A stretch of DNA of 64,000 bases from Haliscomenobacter sp041740695 (lineage in GTDB: Bacteria; Bacteroidota; Bacteroidia; Chitinophagales; Saprospiraceae): contig NZ_JBGSLK010000001.1 of the NCBI RefSeq assembly GCF_041740695.1, forward strand, positions 1 to 64,000, read 5' to 3'. How positions within the stretch are numbered: the stretch's first letter is position 1; the number at the start of each line of letters is the position of its first letter. Below, in pieces: positions 1 to 7,615 of the stretch. The translations under genes and the position numbers were made by a program. The notes below the pieces were generated by a model. That model was not told where the DNA came from and did not search any database. It saw nothing but the letters and a program-made list of their open reading frames with translations.

Positions 1-1
1 G

Positions 2-127
2 GGTGCTGAAACCTATGCCCGAATTCAAGGCTTCATTAGTACCTGTCGTAAGCATCAACTCAATGTTTTCAATGAACTTCGTGCTGCTTGCAGCACCCAA
101 ATATATGTCGCGCCCTTCGGGCGCTAA
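2..127 (+). CDS. IS66-family transposase, C-terminal end (partial)
   Basis: The window opens inside a reading frame that ends with TAA at 125-127 and gives 41 residues. The stretch ETYARIQGFISTCRKHQLNV followed by FNELRAA is the type of C-terminus found in IS66-type DDE transposases (tyrosine-alanine-arginine, then a serine-threonine-cysteine-arginine-lysine helix). Family assignment rests on recall of that pattern, since the catalytic domain lies outside the window, so it is not possible to say whether the element is intact. No clear terminal inverted repeat is visible just downstream. It makes the first 2 kb look like an accessory region. Confidence 0.55.
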   Translation, partial: GAETYARIQGFISTCRKHQLNVFNELRAACSTQIYVAPFGR

Positions 128-289
128 ATAGTTACAAAAAATGATCTTTTGTTCCTTATTGCTCCCGAATTTCTCCATTCATGAGTTTGGGTAGCAAGGT
201 TTCTCTGTGGGTGATGAGGATGCGGATTGAGGTTTGAACTTGATTCACCTTCAAAAGATGACTCTATCAAATTAAGTACTCTCCCCCCC

Positions 290-490
290 GTCAACATCCA
301 ACTCTGTGTCCTCTGTGTCCTCTTCTTTTTTCCTTTGTGCCAATAAAAATGCCGCTTTGGTAATTTTTGAACCATCTGAGATAAGCATCTGGAGGAATTG
401 TTCAACCGCTACCGCGGTTGCAAACACCTGCCGCGTTCCTTTTCCCCGGACGACCGGGGCTATTCTAAATTGAACCGCTCTGCGGTTAGT
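290..490. repeat. ~200-bp direct repeat, copy A
   Basis: This stretch recurs in the same orientation at 1950-2151, with roughly nine of ten positions matching by eye. It starts with a low-complexity CTCTGTGTCCTC run, followed by a unique core and three short GC-rich palindromes built on ACCGCGGT and CCCCGGACGACCGGGG. A shorter relative of its first ~55 bp lies inverted at 38811-38864. An open frame across it on the minus strand (124-405) looks accidental. The two copies bracket the XRE gene cluster. Confidence 0.85.
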
Positions 491-505
491 TGTATGGCTT
501 AATGT

Positions 506-829
506 TTACTTCTTCATCATCTCCTTCAACTCCTCAATCCCTTTTAACACCTCCCCCATTTTGTCTTGCAAATCCTGCAGTTCCGTTTTGATCATTTCGA
601 TGTAGTCACCACCTGAGGGGTTCTCATTAAAGTCCAGGTTGTATTCATTTTTCAGCAGGGTCAACAAGCGCAGGAAGGTTTTTTGGTTGGTGCCACGCAG
701 CGCCATACTGACCATGGTTTGGGTAACCTCCAGTTTTTGCGCGAGGGTCGTTTGGTCAAGATTCAGGGACTTGAGTGTCTCTTTTACCCGGGTATGAACA
801 GTCAAATCAGCTGGTGCTTTTTTGGGCAT
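506..829 (-). CDS. XRE-type helix-turn-helix regulator
   Basis: A 107-residue protein with a helix-turn-helix at about residues 12-55 (VKETLKSLNLDQTTLAQKLE, then VTQTMVSMALRG), of the Cro/CI type. A charged heptad-like helix follows at about residues 78-107 (LQDLQDKMGEVLKGIEELKE), likely a dimerising coiled coil. It has no effector domain. It is divergent from the 930-1678 cluster, and a perfect 24-bp palindrome sits 3 bp upstream of its start codon, so control of both its own gene and the divergent cluster is a reasonable inference. The gene lies between the two direct repeats at 290 and 1950. Confidence 0.75.
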   Translation of the reverse strand: MPKKAPADLTVHTRVKETLKSLNLDQTTLAQKLEVTQTMVSMALRGTNQKTFLRLLTLLKNEYNLDFNENPSGGDYIEMIKTELQDLQDKMGEVLKGIEELKEMMKK

Positions 830-832
830 TGA

Positions 833-856
833 AAATATTTTTAGCTAAAAATATTT
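833..856. promoter_or_regulatory. 24-bp perfect palindrome, likely operator of the XRE regulator
   Basis: AAATATTTTTAGCTAAAAATATTT reads identically on both strands, centred on GC at 844/845. It lies directly upstream of the XRE start codon and about 20 bp upstream of the -7 box of the divergent promoter at 876-883, covering the place where the -33 contact would fall. A half-site-like TTTTAG recurs at 869-874. The position fits an autoregulatory operator; binding is inferred. Confidence 0.6.
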
Positions 857-875
857 ACTATTAAATACTTTTAGT

Positions 876-883
876 TATCTTTG
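876..883 (+). promoter_or_regulatory. Bacteroidota -7 box (TATCTTTG)
   Basis: TATCTTTG matches the TAnnTTTG consensus of the main sigma factor in Bacteroidota. It lies 46 bp upstream of the ATG at 930 and would drive the small-gene cluster. No good -33 TTG is visible at the expected distance; that position is covered by the palindrome at 833-856. Confidence 0.55.
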
Positions 884-929
884 TAGCGTCGAGAAAAACT
901 TCTTACGCAATTAACAAAATTCCTCAACA

Positions 930-1034
930 ATGACCAAACCAAACTTCATTCCCATTCCTCTGCTTACCCAAAAAACGGCTCAGTGGCGGAACTTTCCCAG
1001 CCCATTTTTTGTCCCTCAAAAACCACGCCCATGA
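930..1034 (+). CDS. 34-residue leader or small protein
   Basis: A short frame starting MTKPNFIPIPLLTQK and ending in a proline-rich tail (FFVPQKPRP). It is the first ATG after the promoter at 876-883, and its stop TGA overlaps the ATG of the next gene (ATGA at 1031-1034), an arrangement typical of translational coupling. There is no recognisable domain. It could be a real small protein or only a leader that brings ribosomes to the next start codon. Confidence 0.35.
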   Translation: MTKPNFIPIPLLTQKTAQWRNFPSPFFVPQKPRP

Positions 1035-1367
1035 GTAAGCCGCACCGTGGCCGGATGCAGGCCCAAGGCAATGGCCTGGAAAAATCGGTATCCTGGAGTC
1101 AGGACGAGCCGCTCACCCGTACACAGGCGAAGGGCTTGCTCCAGCGGCTGAAAGGGCCTACTCAGCAAGTCGGAGTTCGCCGAACGCGCCGAACAATTCG
1201 AGCAGGCTGAGCGCTACATCGAAGGGGCCGATGGCCTCGACGCCACCAAACGCCGCACCTTCCAAAACCGCAAAACCCGAGATGTACGCGTAGACATTGA
1301 GGTGCTGGCCGGAAGGGCCTTTGTGATGGTGCTGTTTTTTGCGATTTTATTCTTTATTTTGAACTAA
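1031..1367 (+). pseudogene. Small membrane-anchored protein, broken by a one-base frameshift
   Basis: From the ATG at 1031 the frame reads MSKPHRGRMQAQGNGLEKSV and continues to LLQRLKG at about 1156, then runs into arginine-rich nonsense and stops at 1208-1210. Removing one base from the GGG at 1154-1156 gives a continuous product of about 111 residues. That product continues LLSKSEFAERAEQFEQAERY and KTRDVRVDIEVLAGRAFVMV, and ends in a hydrophobic helix just before TAA at 1365-1367. Both halves look like protein (charged amphipathic helix, then a single C-terminal membrane span). I recall similar small proteins in other Bacteroidota but cannot name a family. A sequencing error in the G run is possible. 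Confidence 0.6.
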
Positions 1368-1378
1368 CATCTACAACA

Positions 1379-1678
1379 ATGAACCATACACCGATCAACT
1401 GGATCAACACAATTGCCACAATTGCCACTTTTGCCCCGGATTACCACATCATTCAGGAATCCGCCGATGGTAATCCGCTTTTGCGCGTACAGGTAGGCGA
1501 GCAACGCATCCGCATCATTCAGGAGCTGGAATCGGATTTCAGCTTTTGGATCGAACGATTTGAAGGGCCGGATGGCTCAAGTGGGGATGAATTGGTGCTG
1601 GATGTAGGCCGGAGCGCGGAACAGCAGCGTTTGGCTGGCAATGTGCTGGAAGCGTTTGTGAAACGGCGGCGGGTGTAA
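1379..1678 (+). CDS. Hypothetical 99-residue protein
   Basis: The ATG at 1379 lies 11 bp after the stop of the preceding frameshifted gene, so the two probably share a transcript. The protein has no signal peptide or membrane span. The middle part (LLRVQVGEQRIRIIQELESD, FWIERFEGPDG) looks like a small alternating beta-strand fold, and the end (AGNVLEAFVKRRRV) like a basic helix. I do not recognise a family. It is the last gene of the cluster between the two direct repeats. Confidence 0.6.
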   Translation: MNHTPINWINTIATIATFAPDYHIIQESADGNPLLRVQVGEQRIRIIQELESDFSFWIERFEGPDGSSGDELVLDVGRSAEQQRLAGNVLEAFVKRRRV

Positions 1679-1704
1679 CCAGAAATATTCAGGCAATCCT
1701 GGAT

Positions 1705-1783
1705 GATAAAACCCAGAGGGGTGGTATTATTCTTTCACACGTCGGCTGAAAATGTAAATAATACCACCCCTTCGGGGTTTATC
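1705..1783. repeat. Fold-back element with CACCCCTTCGGGGTTT ends
   Basis: The left arm GATAAAACCC...GGGGTGGTATTATT pairs with AATAATACCACCCC...GGGTTTATC on the right, around a 24-bp loop. A second partial copy of the right end (CACCCCTTCGGGGTTTTTAT) follows at about 1827-1846. It lies just downstream of the 99-residue gene and may serve as its terminator. The rest of 1784-1949 shows nothing recognisable. Confidence 0.6.
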
Positions 1784-1949
1784 TTGGATAACGACTTTGG
1801 CAATCACCAATTTCTATAATCCTGTCACCCCTTCGGGGTTTTTATTTAGAATGTGATTGTGTTCACCTTGCAGGGATCAACACCATCAACAAAATCCGCC
1901 ACACCGTCATTTAACCCAACGACGAAACAATCCACCAACCGAAGCTCCT

Positions 1950-2151
1950 GTCAACATCCAACTCTGTGTCCTCCGTGTCCTCACTTTTTTCCCTTTGTGC
2001 TAATAAGAATGCCGCTTTGGTAATGTTTCAACCCATTCGAGATAAGCATCTGGAGGGATAGTTCAACCGCCTCCGCGGTTGCAAACACCTGCCGCGTTCC
2101 TTTTCCCCGGACGACCGGGGCTATTCTGAATTCAACCGCTCCGCGGTTAGT
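1950..2151. repeat. ~200-bp direct repeat, copy B
   Basis: This is the second copy of the element at 290-490, in the same orientation, including the CTCCGTGTCCTC run, the core AGATAAGCATCTGGAGG and the ACCGCGGT-type palindromes. Differences are scattered substitutions with one or two single-base gaps, so the copies are related by an old duplication or independent insertion. The region between them (about 1.46 kb) holds the XRE regulator and its divergent small genes. Confidence 0.85.
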
Positions 2152-2238
2152 CGGAAGAAGTTTATTTTGGAATAGTGTCGGCATTCATCATTGGCTATAC
2201 TCCTGCCTATCACCTCAGCGTTTCCCTTGGAGGCAATC

Positions 2239-4647
2239 TCACTCCTCCTCCTCCCGCCCCCGAATAAACGCCCCCCTCCGTGGCGCAGGCATCACCGATT
2301 TCTCCCCTCTTACCGCCTTCCACACAATTTCACTGAACAACAAATCCGGCACCTGATCCATTTTTTGCAGCGGCAAATTGCGCGAAAGTTGGGATAGTCT
2401 GCCCCGACTGGGGTTAAGTTGGTTCAAGGAAATGCGATAAGGTGCTGCGGTATACGCTTGTAGATTCGGCTTTTTATCAAAACAAGCGTACAGTGAAGTA
2501 GCCGCCGCATCGTACTGGCTCATCGGTTTGAGGCCGAGAATCAACTCGATGGTACGCACTATACTTGCCGTGGAGTACATCGTACGTTCGTAATGCTGGC
2601 GTTTGGTATAGGGGCTGGCGACCAAGGCGATCGAGCGGTGTGCATCCACGTGATCGGGGCCATTCTGGGCGTCATCTTCGATCACAAATACTGCGGCTTC
2701 CTTCCAAATGGAGCTACGGGAGATGTGTTCAATGATTTTTCCCAAAGCCCAATCGTTGTCGGCCACCATGGCGGCGGGGGTACGGGCACCGGGCGCTGCA
2801 CCGGAAGTGTGGTCGCCACCCAAACCAATGATGCTCAGCTTTGGCACTGCATTTTTGCTGAGCAAGGAATCAAAATCCGTTTTCCAGCGCTCGTAGCGCA
2901 GCGAATCTTTGGTGTTCAAATCCCAGGCCGGGTATTGTCGGCAAGTATAGGGCCGCAGCGAGGGTGGGATGGCCGGATTGAAGCCATAACCCATCTCTCC
3001 GTAATTGCGAAAACTGACCTTGTTGCGCAAACAATGGTCCCAGATAAAGCCCATTTTGGGCACCGCGCTGGGGTTTTGCCCCTCGTAGTCGTAACTGCCG
3101 CCTTTGCCTCCGTAATTGGTGGGCCAGGTCTTTTCCAGGTAGTCATTGGCATAGCCCCCCATCGACCAGCTGTGTCCGTCGGCACTTACTTCGGCATTGA
3201 CGTAAAAATTGTCGAGCAGCACAAACTCATTGGCCAGCTTATGGGCATTGGGCGTCACACTATCAGGAAACAAACAGAGGGCAGGGTCGCCATTGCCGCG
3301 TTTGATGTCGCCAAAGACCTGATCGTAAGTGCGGTTTTCGCGCAGGATGTAAAACACGTAGCGGATGGGCGAAGGTTCGCCTACCACCCTCGGGATGGGG
3401 TTCCCGGCTTCGCCTGCAGCCTTTTGTTCGATGGCCTTGGTGTAGGGGGTATTTTGGTACACCCAGCGGGAATATTGCTTCAACTGGCTTTCATCGGGCC
3501 TATCGATGATGGACAGAGAACCTTTGAACAGTCCGCCAATGTATTCGCCACTTCCGTGACCCTCGTCATTGGGTTGGGGGCCGTGTGGGTTGGCCAGGGA
3601 ACCAATACTCCCTTTGCCATTGGCTACATAAATTTTATCGCCCTTTACCCGCACTGAGGTAGGATACCAGCCGGTGGGCATAAAACCTTCTACTTCGGTT
3701 TCTCCTGCTGCTTCGATGTCAAAAACCACCAGGCAATTGTTGTCGGCATTGGCGACAAATAGGGTTTTGCCATCATCAGAGAGGGCCAGGGAATTGGGCG
3801 CGCTACCCGTTGGGGCATCCGGGTACAGGGCGGCGACCAGGGTTTCGGTCACTTGCCGTTTTTGCAGGTCAATCACTTCAACCGTATTGTCGTCGGCACA
3901 GGCCACAAACAAACGTTGGCCATCCTTGCTTTGCAGCATTTCAGTTGGGTGTAGGCCAGTAGGGATTTGGGAGCTGATTTTTTGCTGCGCAATGTCGTAA
4001 ATGGCCAAGGCTTTGCCTCCCCAAAGGGAAATGTAGAGTTCTTTTTTATTTTGAGACAAAAGACAGGCATAGGGTTGTGCACCCAGCTCAATTTGATGGC
4101 GCACTTTTTTCTGCTTCAAGTCGAGAACGTACAGTGTTTTCGAATCTTTCCCTAGCGCATAAAGGGTTTGAGCGGGTTCATCCAGGCAAAGCCCTGCCGT
4201 CCAGATGGCGGCTTTGGGCCAGGGAGCGCCAAGGGAGATGGAATCTTTGAGTTGTAACTTATCTTTGACAATCTGGTACTGTCGCACGTTGTTGTCATTC
4301 CCACCAGAGGCATACAACACATCACCCTTTGCGTTTAAAGCCAGTCCATACCAAGCCTTTGGAACTTCCAGTGTGTGCAACAGCGTATCTTTTTCCAGGT
4401 CAAGCCATTGCAAGGAGTGTCCACTTTGGCCATTATTGCTCACCGCTGCTCGTTGGCCATCAGCGCTGAGCAGCACTTGGAGTGGGAGATCACCCAATAC
4501 CAATTGCTGCCCAACGGGGCTAATGCTCCAGCCATCAGGCAATTCGATGCGGCGAGGGGGCAGGTTATTTTTGTGGCCTGACAAGGCGGTATCCTGACAA
4601 GCAAAGGGACTCAATAGGAGCAAAAAGGCGAGATATCTTTTGAACAT
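2239..4647 (-). CDS. Lipoprotein with YVTN-type beta-propeller and phosphoesterase domain
   Basis: An 802-residue protein with a lipoprotein signal (LLLSPFAC, cysteine near residue 17). Residues ~45-345 are repeated propeller blades of the YVTN/lactonase type (for example LFVACADDNTVEVIDL, LFVANADNNCLVVFDI). Residues ~400-740 form a phosphoesterase domain of the phospholipase C/acid phosphatase family, in the alkaline phosphatase superfamily: RENRTYDQVFGD near the start, SADGHSWSMGGYANDYLEKT, LSIIGLGGDHTSGA, and VFVIEDDAQNGPDHVDAHR with the late metal-binding Asp/His. Such propeller-phosphoesterase fusions are known in Bacteroidota; the substrate is not predictable. It probably acts on the outer membrane or in the periplasm. 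It is transcribed alone and is divergent from the DedA gene. Confidence 0.85.
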   Translation of the reverse strand: MFKRYLAFLLLLSPFACQDTALSGHKNNLPPRRIELPDGWSISPVGQQLVLGDLPLQVLLSADGQRAAVSNNGQSGHSLQWLDLEKDTLLHTLEVPKAWYGLALNAKGDVLYASGGNDNNVRQYQIVKDKLQLKDSISLGAPWPKAAIWTAGLCLDEPAQTLYALGKDSKTLYVLDLKQKKVRHQIELGAQPYACLLSQNKKELYISLWGGKALAIYDIAQQKISSQIPTGLHPTEMLQSKDGQRLFVACADDNTVEVIDLQKRQVTETLVAALYPDAPTGSAPNSLALSDDGKTLFVANADNNCLVVFDIEAAGETEVEGFMPTGWYPTSVRVKGDKIYVANGKGSIGSLANPHGPQPNDEGHGSGEYIGGLFKGSLSIIDRPDESQLKQYSRWVYQNTPYTKAIEQKAAGEAGNPIPRVVGEPSPIRYVFYILRENRTYDQVFGDIKRGNGDPALCLFPDSVTPNAHKLANEFVLLDNFYVNAEVSADGHSWSMGGYANDYLEKTWPTNYGGKGGSYDYEGQNPSAVPKMGFIWDHCLRNKVSFRNYGEMGYGFNPAIPPSLRPYTCRQYPAWDLNTKDSLRYERWKTDFDSLLSKNAVPKLSIIGLGGDHTSGAAPGARTPAAMVADNDWALGKIIEHISRSSIWKEAAVFVIEDDAQNGPDHVDAHRSIALVASPYTKRQHYERTMYSTASIVRTIELILGLKPMSQYDAAATSLYACFDKKPNLQAYTAAPYRISLNQLNPSRGRLSQLSRNLPLQKMDQVPDLLFSEIVWKAVRGEKSVMPAPRRGAFIRGREEEE

Positions 4648-4772
4648 GACCTGAAATTTGCTGGAAAAGTACAGTTTGGCCTATGAAAATGTAGCCTCTG
4701 AACATGAAGTTTTTGTGAATTTTATTCTTTCCTTTGCAGCGCAATTGTTAGACCGCATTAAAATCACACGAC

Positions 4773-5426
4773 ATGTTCCTTTTCATCGGCCAATTGATTG
4801 ATTTTATCCTCCACATCGACGATCACCTCCTGGAAATGGTCAACCAATACGGGAATCTGGTCTACATCATTTTGTTCCTCATTGTTTTTGCCGAAACGGG
4901 GTTGGTCGTAACCCCAATCTTGCCCGGAGATAGCCTTTTGTTTGCAGCGGGTGCCTTGGCCGCTAGTGCCCAAAAACTGGACATCACCTTGCTGATCATC
5001 CTGTTTTTTGTGGCGGCAGTACTGGGCAATACGGTAAACTATGCGATTGGTCGTTATTTCGGCCCGCGCATCTTCCAGATCAAAAGCCGATGGATCAAAA
5101 TGGAGTACCTGGAGCGCACCAAGGCTTTTTATGACAAATACGGCGCGATGGCGGTGGTATTGAGCCGTTTTGTGCCCATCATGCGCAGCTTTGTGCCCTT
5201 TATTGCCGGAGTGGGGCAGATGAGCTGGGGCAGTTATATGTTTTACACGATCTTTAGCGCCTTTATTTGGGTGGTGCCGATTACCATGTTGGGTTATTGG
5301 TTTGGCAATGTGCCCGTGGTGAAGGAGAATTTCAGCTTGGTCGTTTTGGGTGTGATTGGCATCAGCATATTGCCGATAGTTTACCAGGCGCTGAAAGGAT
5401 ACTTTACTAAAAAGAAAGAAGCATAA
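4773..5426 (+). CDS. DedA-family membrane protein
   Basis: A 217-residue integral membrane protein of usual DedA length. The family signatures are clear: FAETGLVVTPILPGDSLLFA (conserved E and the glycine-aspartate pair), the FGPRIF loop, and RFVPIMRSFVPFIAGVGQMS with its two conserved arginines. DedA proteins belong to the VTT/SNARE-associated superfamily and act in the inner membrane, with roles in lipid carrier recycling (undecaprenyl phosphate or phospholipid flipping) and membrane potential maintenance; which applies here is unknown. The C-terminus is a short lysine tail. It is alone on its strand, and the hairpin at 5454-5481 follows it. Confidence 0.9.
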   Translation: MFLFIGQLIDFILHIDDHLLEMVNQYGNLVYIILFLIVFAETGLVVTPILPGDSLLFAAGALAASAQKLDITLLIILFFVAAVLGNTVNYAIGRYFGPRIFQIKSRWIKMEYLERTKAFYDKYGAMAVVLSRFVPIMRSFVPFIAGVGQMSWGSYMFYTIFSAFIWVVPITMLGYWFGNVPVVKENFSLVVLGVIGISILPIVYQALKGYFTKKKEA

Positions 5427-5453
5427 ACAATAAACGTCTGATGATCCCGGATT

Positions 5454-5481
5454 GTAGAGACGCACGGCCATGCGTCTCTAC
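5454..5481. terminator. GTAGAGACGCA hairpin
   Basis: A perfect 11-bp inverted repeat (GTAGAGACGCA / TGCGTCTCTAC) with a 6-base loop lies between the ends of the convergent DedA and lipoprotein genes. There is no T run, so it would be a bidirectional stop or an interspersed palindromic repeat; very similar GTAGAGACG-type palindromes are common in several bacterial genomes. Confidence 0.5.
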
Positions 5482-5521
5482 TGTGCGTTGCCTCGATTTC
5501 GTGAAGCACTAATTTAAATAA

Positions 5522-6049
5522 TTATTCAAACAGCTCCACCTTGAAGTCGTCTACAAAAATTTGATTGCGGTTGGCATTGAAGAAAAAACAACGCAAGTCA
5601 TTTTCAGGGTTGTACAGGTTGCCCGTCAAAGGTAGTTCCAGCGAAACTTCGATCCACTTGTTGACGCCCAACTGACCTGTGATTGGCGCAGATTGAACCT
5701 TGAGGGGTGTTACATTGGGATCCCAAACCTGAATTACCATATCAACCGAGGAATTGGCTACTGGCAACAATACAAAGGCCGAAAATTTGACCTTCTTGTA
5801 TTTTTTAGCAGAAATTTTGTTGAACTTCCGAATGAAGCCCATGCTGTACTCCAAGGTAGAATCAATGGTGTAATAACATTCGCCACTGTGGGCTTTGCCT
5901 TTGTCTACTTTTTCGTTGAAGCCATAAAAAGCTTCAAAGTCATTCAAAAAAACGTTTTCATTTTTTGCGCCACCCTTGCCTCCGCAGGAAGACAAGCTAA
6001 AAGCTATGGCAAAACCCAAAATAAGGGTCAACAAACTCGATTTGAACAT
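5522..6049 (-). CDS. Hypothetical lipoprotein
   Basis: A 175-residue protein with a lipoprotein signal (FAIAFSLSSC, cysteine near residue 22) followed by a glycine-rich linker. The mature part is beta-rich: YYTIDSTLEYSMGFIRKF, FSAFVLLPVANSSVDMVIQV, KWIEVSLELPL and QIFVDDFKVELFE. This resembles the jelly-roll carbohydrate-binding or family-6-like domains of Bacteroidota surface lipoproteins, where a final VDDFKVE strand is common. No catalytic residues are apparent. It faces the DedA gene and is separated from TerC by the fold-back element at 6091-6168. Confidence 0.65.
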   Translation of the reverse strand: MFKSSLLTLILGFAIAFSLSSCGGKGGAKNENVFLNDFEAFYGFNEKVDKGKAHSGECYYTIDSTLEYSMGFIRKFNKISAKKYKKVKFSAFVLLPVANSSVDMVIQVWDPNVTPLKVQSAPITGQLGVNKWIEVSLELPLTGNLYNPENDLRCFFFNANRNQIFVDDFKVELFE

Positions 6050-6090
6050 GATTGTAGTGGTTGGTTAGTGAATTTGGGCGCAAAAATAAA

Positions 6091-6168
6091 TAAAAAGAGA
6101 TGAAAGATGAGAGATGAAAGCGGTAATCCCCTTTTCAACTTTCATCTCTCATCTTTCATCTCTCATCT
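6091..6168. repeat. Purine/pyrimidine fold-back repeat (GAGATGAAAGATGAGAG type)
   Basis: The left arm AAAAGAGATGAAAGATGAGA (purine-rich) pairs with CTTTCATCTCTCATCTTT on the right around an ~18-base loop. Each arm is itself a small tandem of GATGAAA and GATGAGA units. The same arm motif makes the larger element at 9015-9168. It separates the promoter side of the lipoprotein gene from the end of terC. Confidence 0.8.
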
Positions 6169-6174
6169 TTAAAT

Positions 6175-7020
6175 TTAAGGTTTCATCACCCCTTCCTGAA
6201 TGGCTTCTTCTTGATAACCACGCAATTGGACCGGGTCTTCTTTTTTGCGCAAGCGCATATTCAGCGCCTCTACAAATAGAGAGAAGGCGATGGAGAAATA
6301 GAGATAGCCCTTGGGCACAGTGCCTACTTCTGATCCGGCAATGTCCAAGTGCGCCAAGTGTGCACCTTCCGCAATCAGCATAAAACCAATCATGATCAGG
6401 AAAGCCAAGCCCAACATTTGGATCGTTGGGTGGCGGTTGACAAAGCTGCCCACTGGCCCGGCAAAAGCCATCATGATCAGGATGGAAATGACTACGGATA
6501 CAATCATAATGGTCAAATCCTTGGTCAAACCCACCGCGGTCAGAATGGAGTCAAAAGAAAAGACAATGTTGATCAAGGCAATTTGAACGATGACTTTGGG
6601 CAAGGAGGCAAAAATTTTGGCCCCCTGATTCATGTCGTCATCCACAGCGTGTGCACCTTCCAACTTGTGGTGGATTTCGCTGGTGGCTTTGTACAACAAA
6701 AACAAGCCCCCGGCGATCAGAATCAAACTTTGGCCAGTGAACCCCGCGTGGAAATACGTTCCATGAAAGCTGAGGATGGGATTCTGCATGGCAATCAGAT
6801 ACGATATACCAAACAGCAAGATCACCCGAAAAACCATCGCCAACAACATCCCGATGTTGCGGGCTTTGGCTTGATCAGTGGGGTTCAATTTGTTGGCTGC
6901 AATCGAAATGAAAATGATGTTGTCTACCCCCAGTACAATTTCTAAAAAAGTAAGGGTGAGCAGACTGATCCAAACTTGTGGATCGGCAAAATTCGGCATT
7001 AAGAGTGTAGTTGATTCCAT
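6175..7020 (-). CDS. TerC-family integral membrane protein
   Basis: I chose the ATG at 7020 (MESTTLLMPNFADPQVWISL); the frame continues upstream only to a TTG at 7062. The product is 281 residues. The TerC core is clear: LTFLEIVLGVDNIIFISI with acidic Glu and Asp in the first membrane helix, and ALINIVFSFDSILTAVGLT with the second acidic pair, plus FLIMIGFMLIAEG. There are about seven to eight membrane spans. The family includes tellurite-resistance TerC and Alx/MeeY-type manganese exporters, so manganese or other metal-ion handling at the inner membrane is the likely role. It is divergent from the next small gene. Confidence 0.9.
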   Translation of the reverse strand: MESTTLLMPNFADPQVWISLLTLTFLEIVLGVDNIIFISIAANKLNPTDQAKARNIGMLLAMVFRVILLFGISYLIAMQNPILSFHGTYFHAGFTGQSLILIAGGLFLLYKATSEIHHKLEGAHAVDDDMNQGAKIFASLPKVIVQIALINIVFSFDSILTAVGLTKDLTIMIVSVVISILIMMAFAGPVGSFVNRHPTIQMLGLAFLIMIGFMLIAEGAHLAHLDIAGSEVGTVPKGYLYFSIAFSLFVEALNMRLRKKEDPVQLRGYQEEAIQEGVMKP

Positions 7021-7123
7021 ATTGGTTGTACTGTGTTTTTTTGCAATGTTAGTGAAATTCAAACAGCTTCTTTGGGTGCAATTGAAATTTTACAGACTTT
7101 TGCTCCGCAAAAATTTTTCTACC

Positions 7124-7615
7124 ATGAAGTATCGCCGCTTTACAAGCCAGGAATTACAAGGTCTCGAACCCGATTTTGTGCGTTTTTTAGCGCTCAATGG
7201 CATTCCCGGCTCGGATTGGGTTCAACTAAAGGCCGATCAATCGCCAAAAGTAGACGAATTGATCGAACAATTCAGCGATGCCCTCTTTGAACGTACACTT
7301 CAAGAACTGGCATTTCTTGAATTTCACAGCCCCAAAGATATTAAGACCTTTCATTGCCAAAAGGAAAAAATCGTTTTAGTGGGATTGACACTCGACGGAG
7401 CAAGCGAATCTGACGTTTTTACGGCGGAAAATACGGCTGAAATTTTGCAAAAAATTCAAAGTGGAGTGATCACAGCCAAGGTCTATACGGCTGAAAAGGC
7501 GTATCAAAATGGAGATCGGGAAGCCGAATTGTTCCGAATGATTGAAAACGGAGCACGCATTTCCAAAGATGGGCAATTGTACAAAGCTTTGGCGGCTAGT
7601 CTAGCGCATGAATAA
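7124..7615 (+). CDS. Conserved small Bacteroidota protein (DUF6495-like)
   Basis: A 163-residue soluble protein starting MKYRRFTSQELQGLEPDFVR; the reading frame is open further upstream, but this ATG gives the natural N-terminus. It continues with LNGIPGSDWVQL, FHCQKEKIVLVGLTLDG and ends MIENGARISKDGQLYKALA. I recall this layout (DW-V motif, then the Gly-Ala-Arg helix near the end) from a family of unknown function restricted to Bacteroidota, probably DUF6495, but could not verify it. No signal peptide. Its last 15 bases overlap the end of the convergent glycosyltransferase gene. Confidence 0.6.
   Translation: MKYRRFTSQELQGLEPDFVRFLALNGIPGSDWVQLKADQSPKVDELIEQFSDALFERTLQELAFLEFHSPKDIKTFHCQKEKIVLVGLTLDGASESDVFTAENTAEILQKIQSGVITAKVYTAEKAYQNGDREAELFRMIENGARISKDGQLYKALAASLAHE

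Noticed and set aside
124..405. 93-codon open frame on the minus strand
   Set aside because: It runs across the low-complexity part of the direct repeat, has no domain, and the equivalent frame in the second copy (1981-2184) is not conserved in sequence.
2593..3657. 354-codon open frame opposite the phosphoesterase gene
   Set aside because: It is the antisense shadow of a gene with strong domain evidence; the translated product shows no motif.
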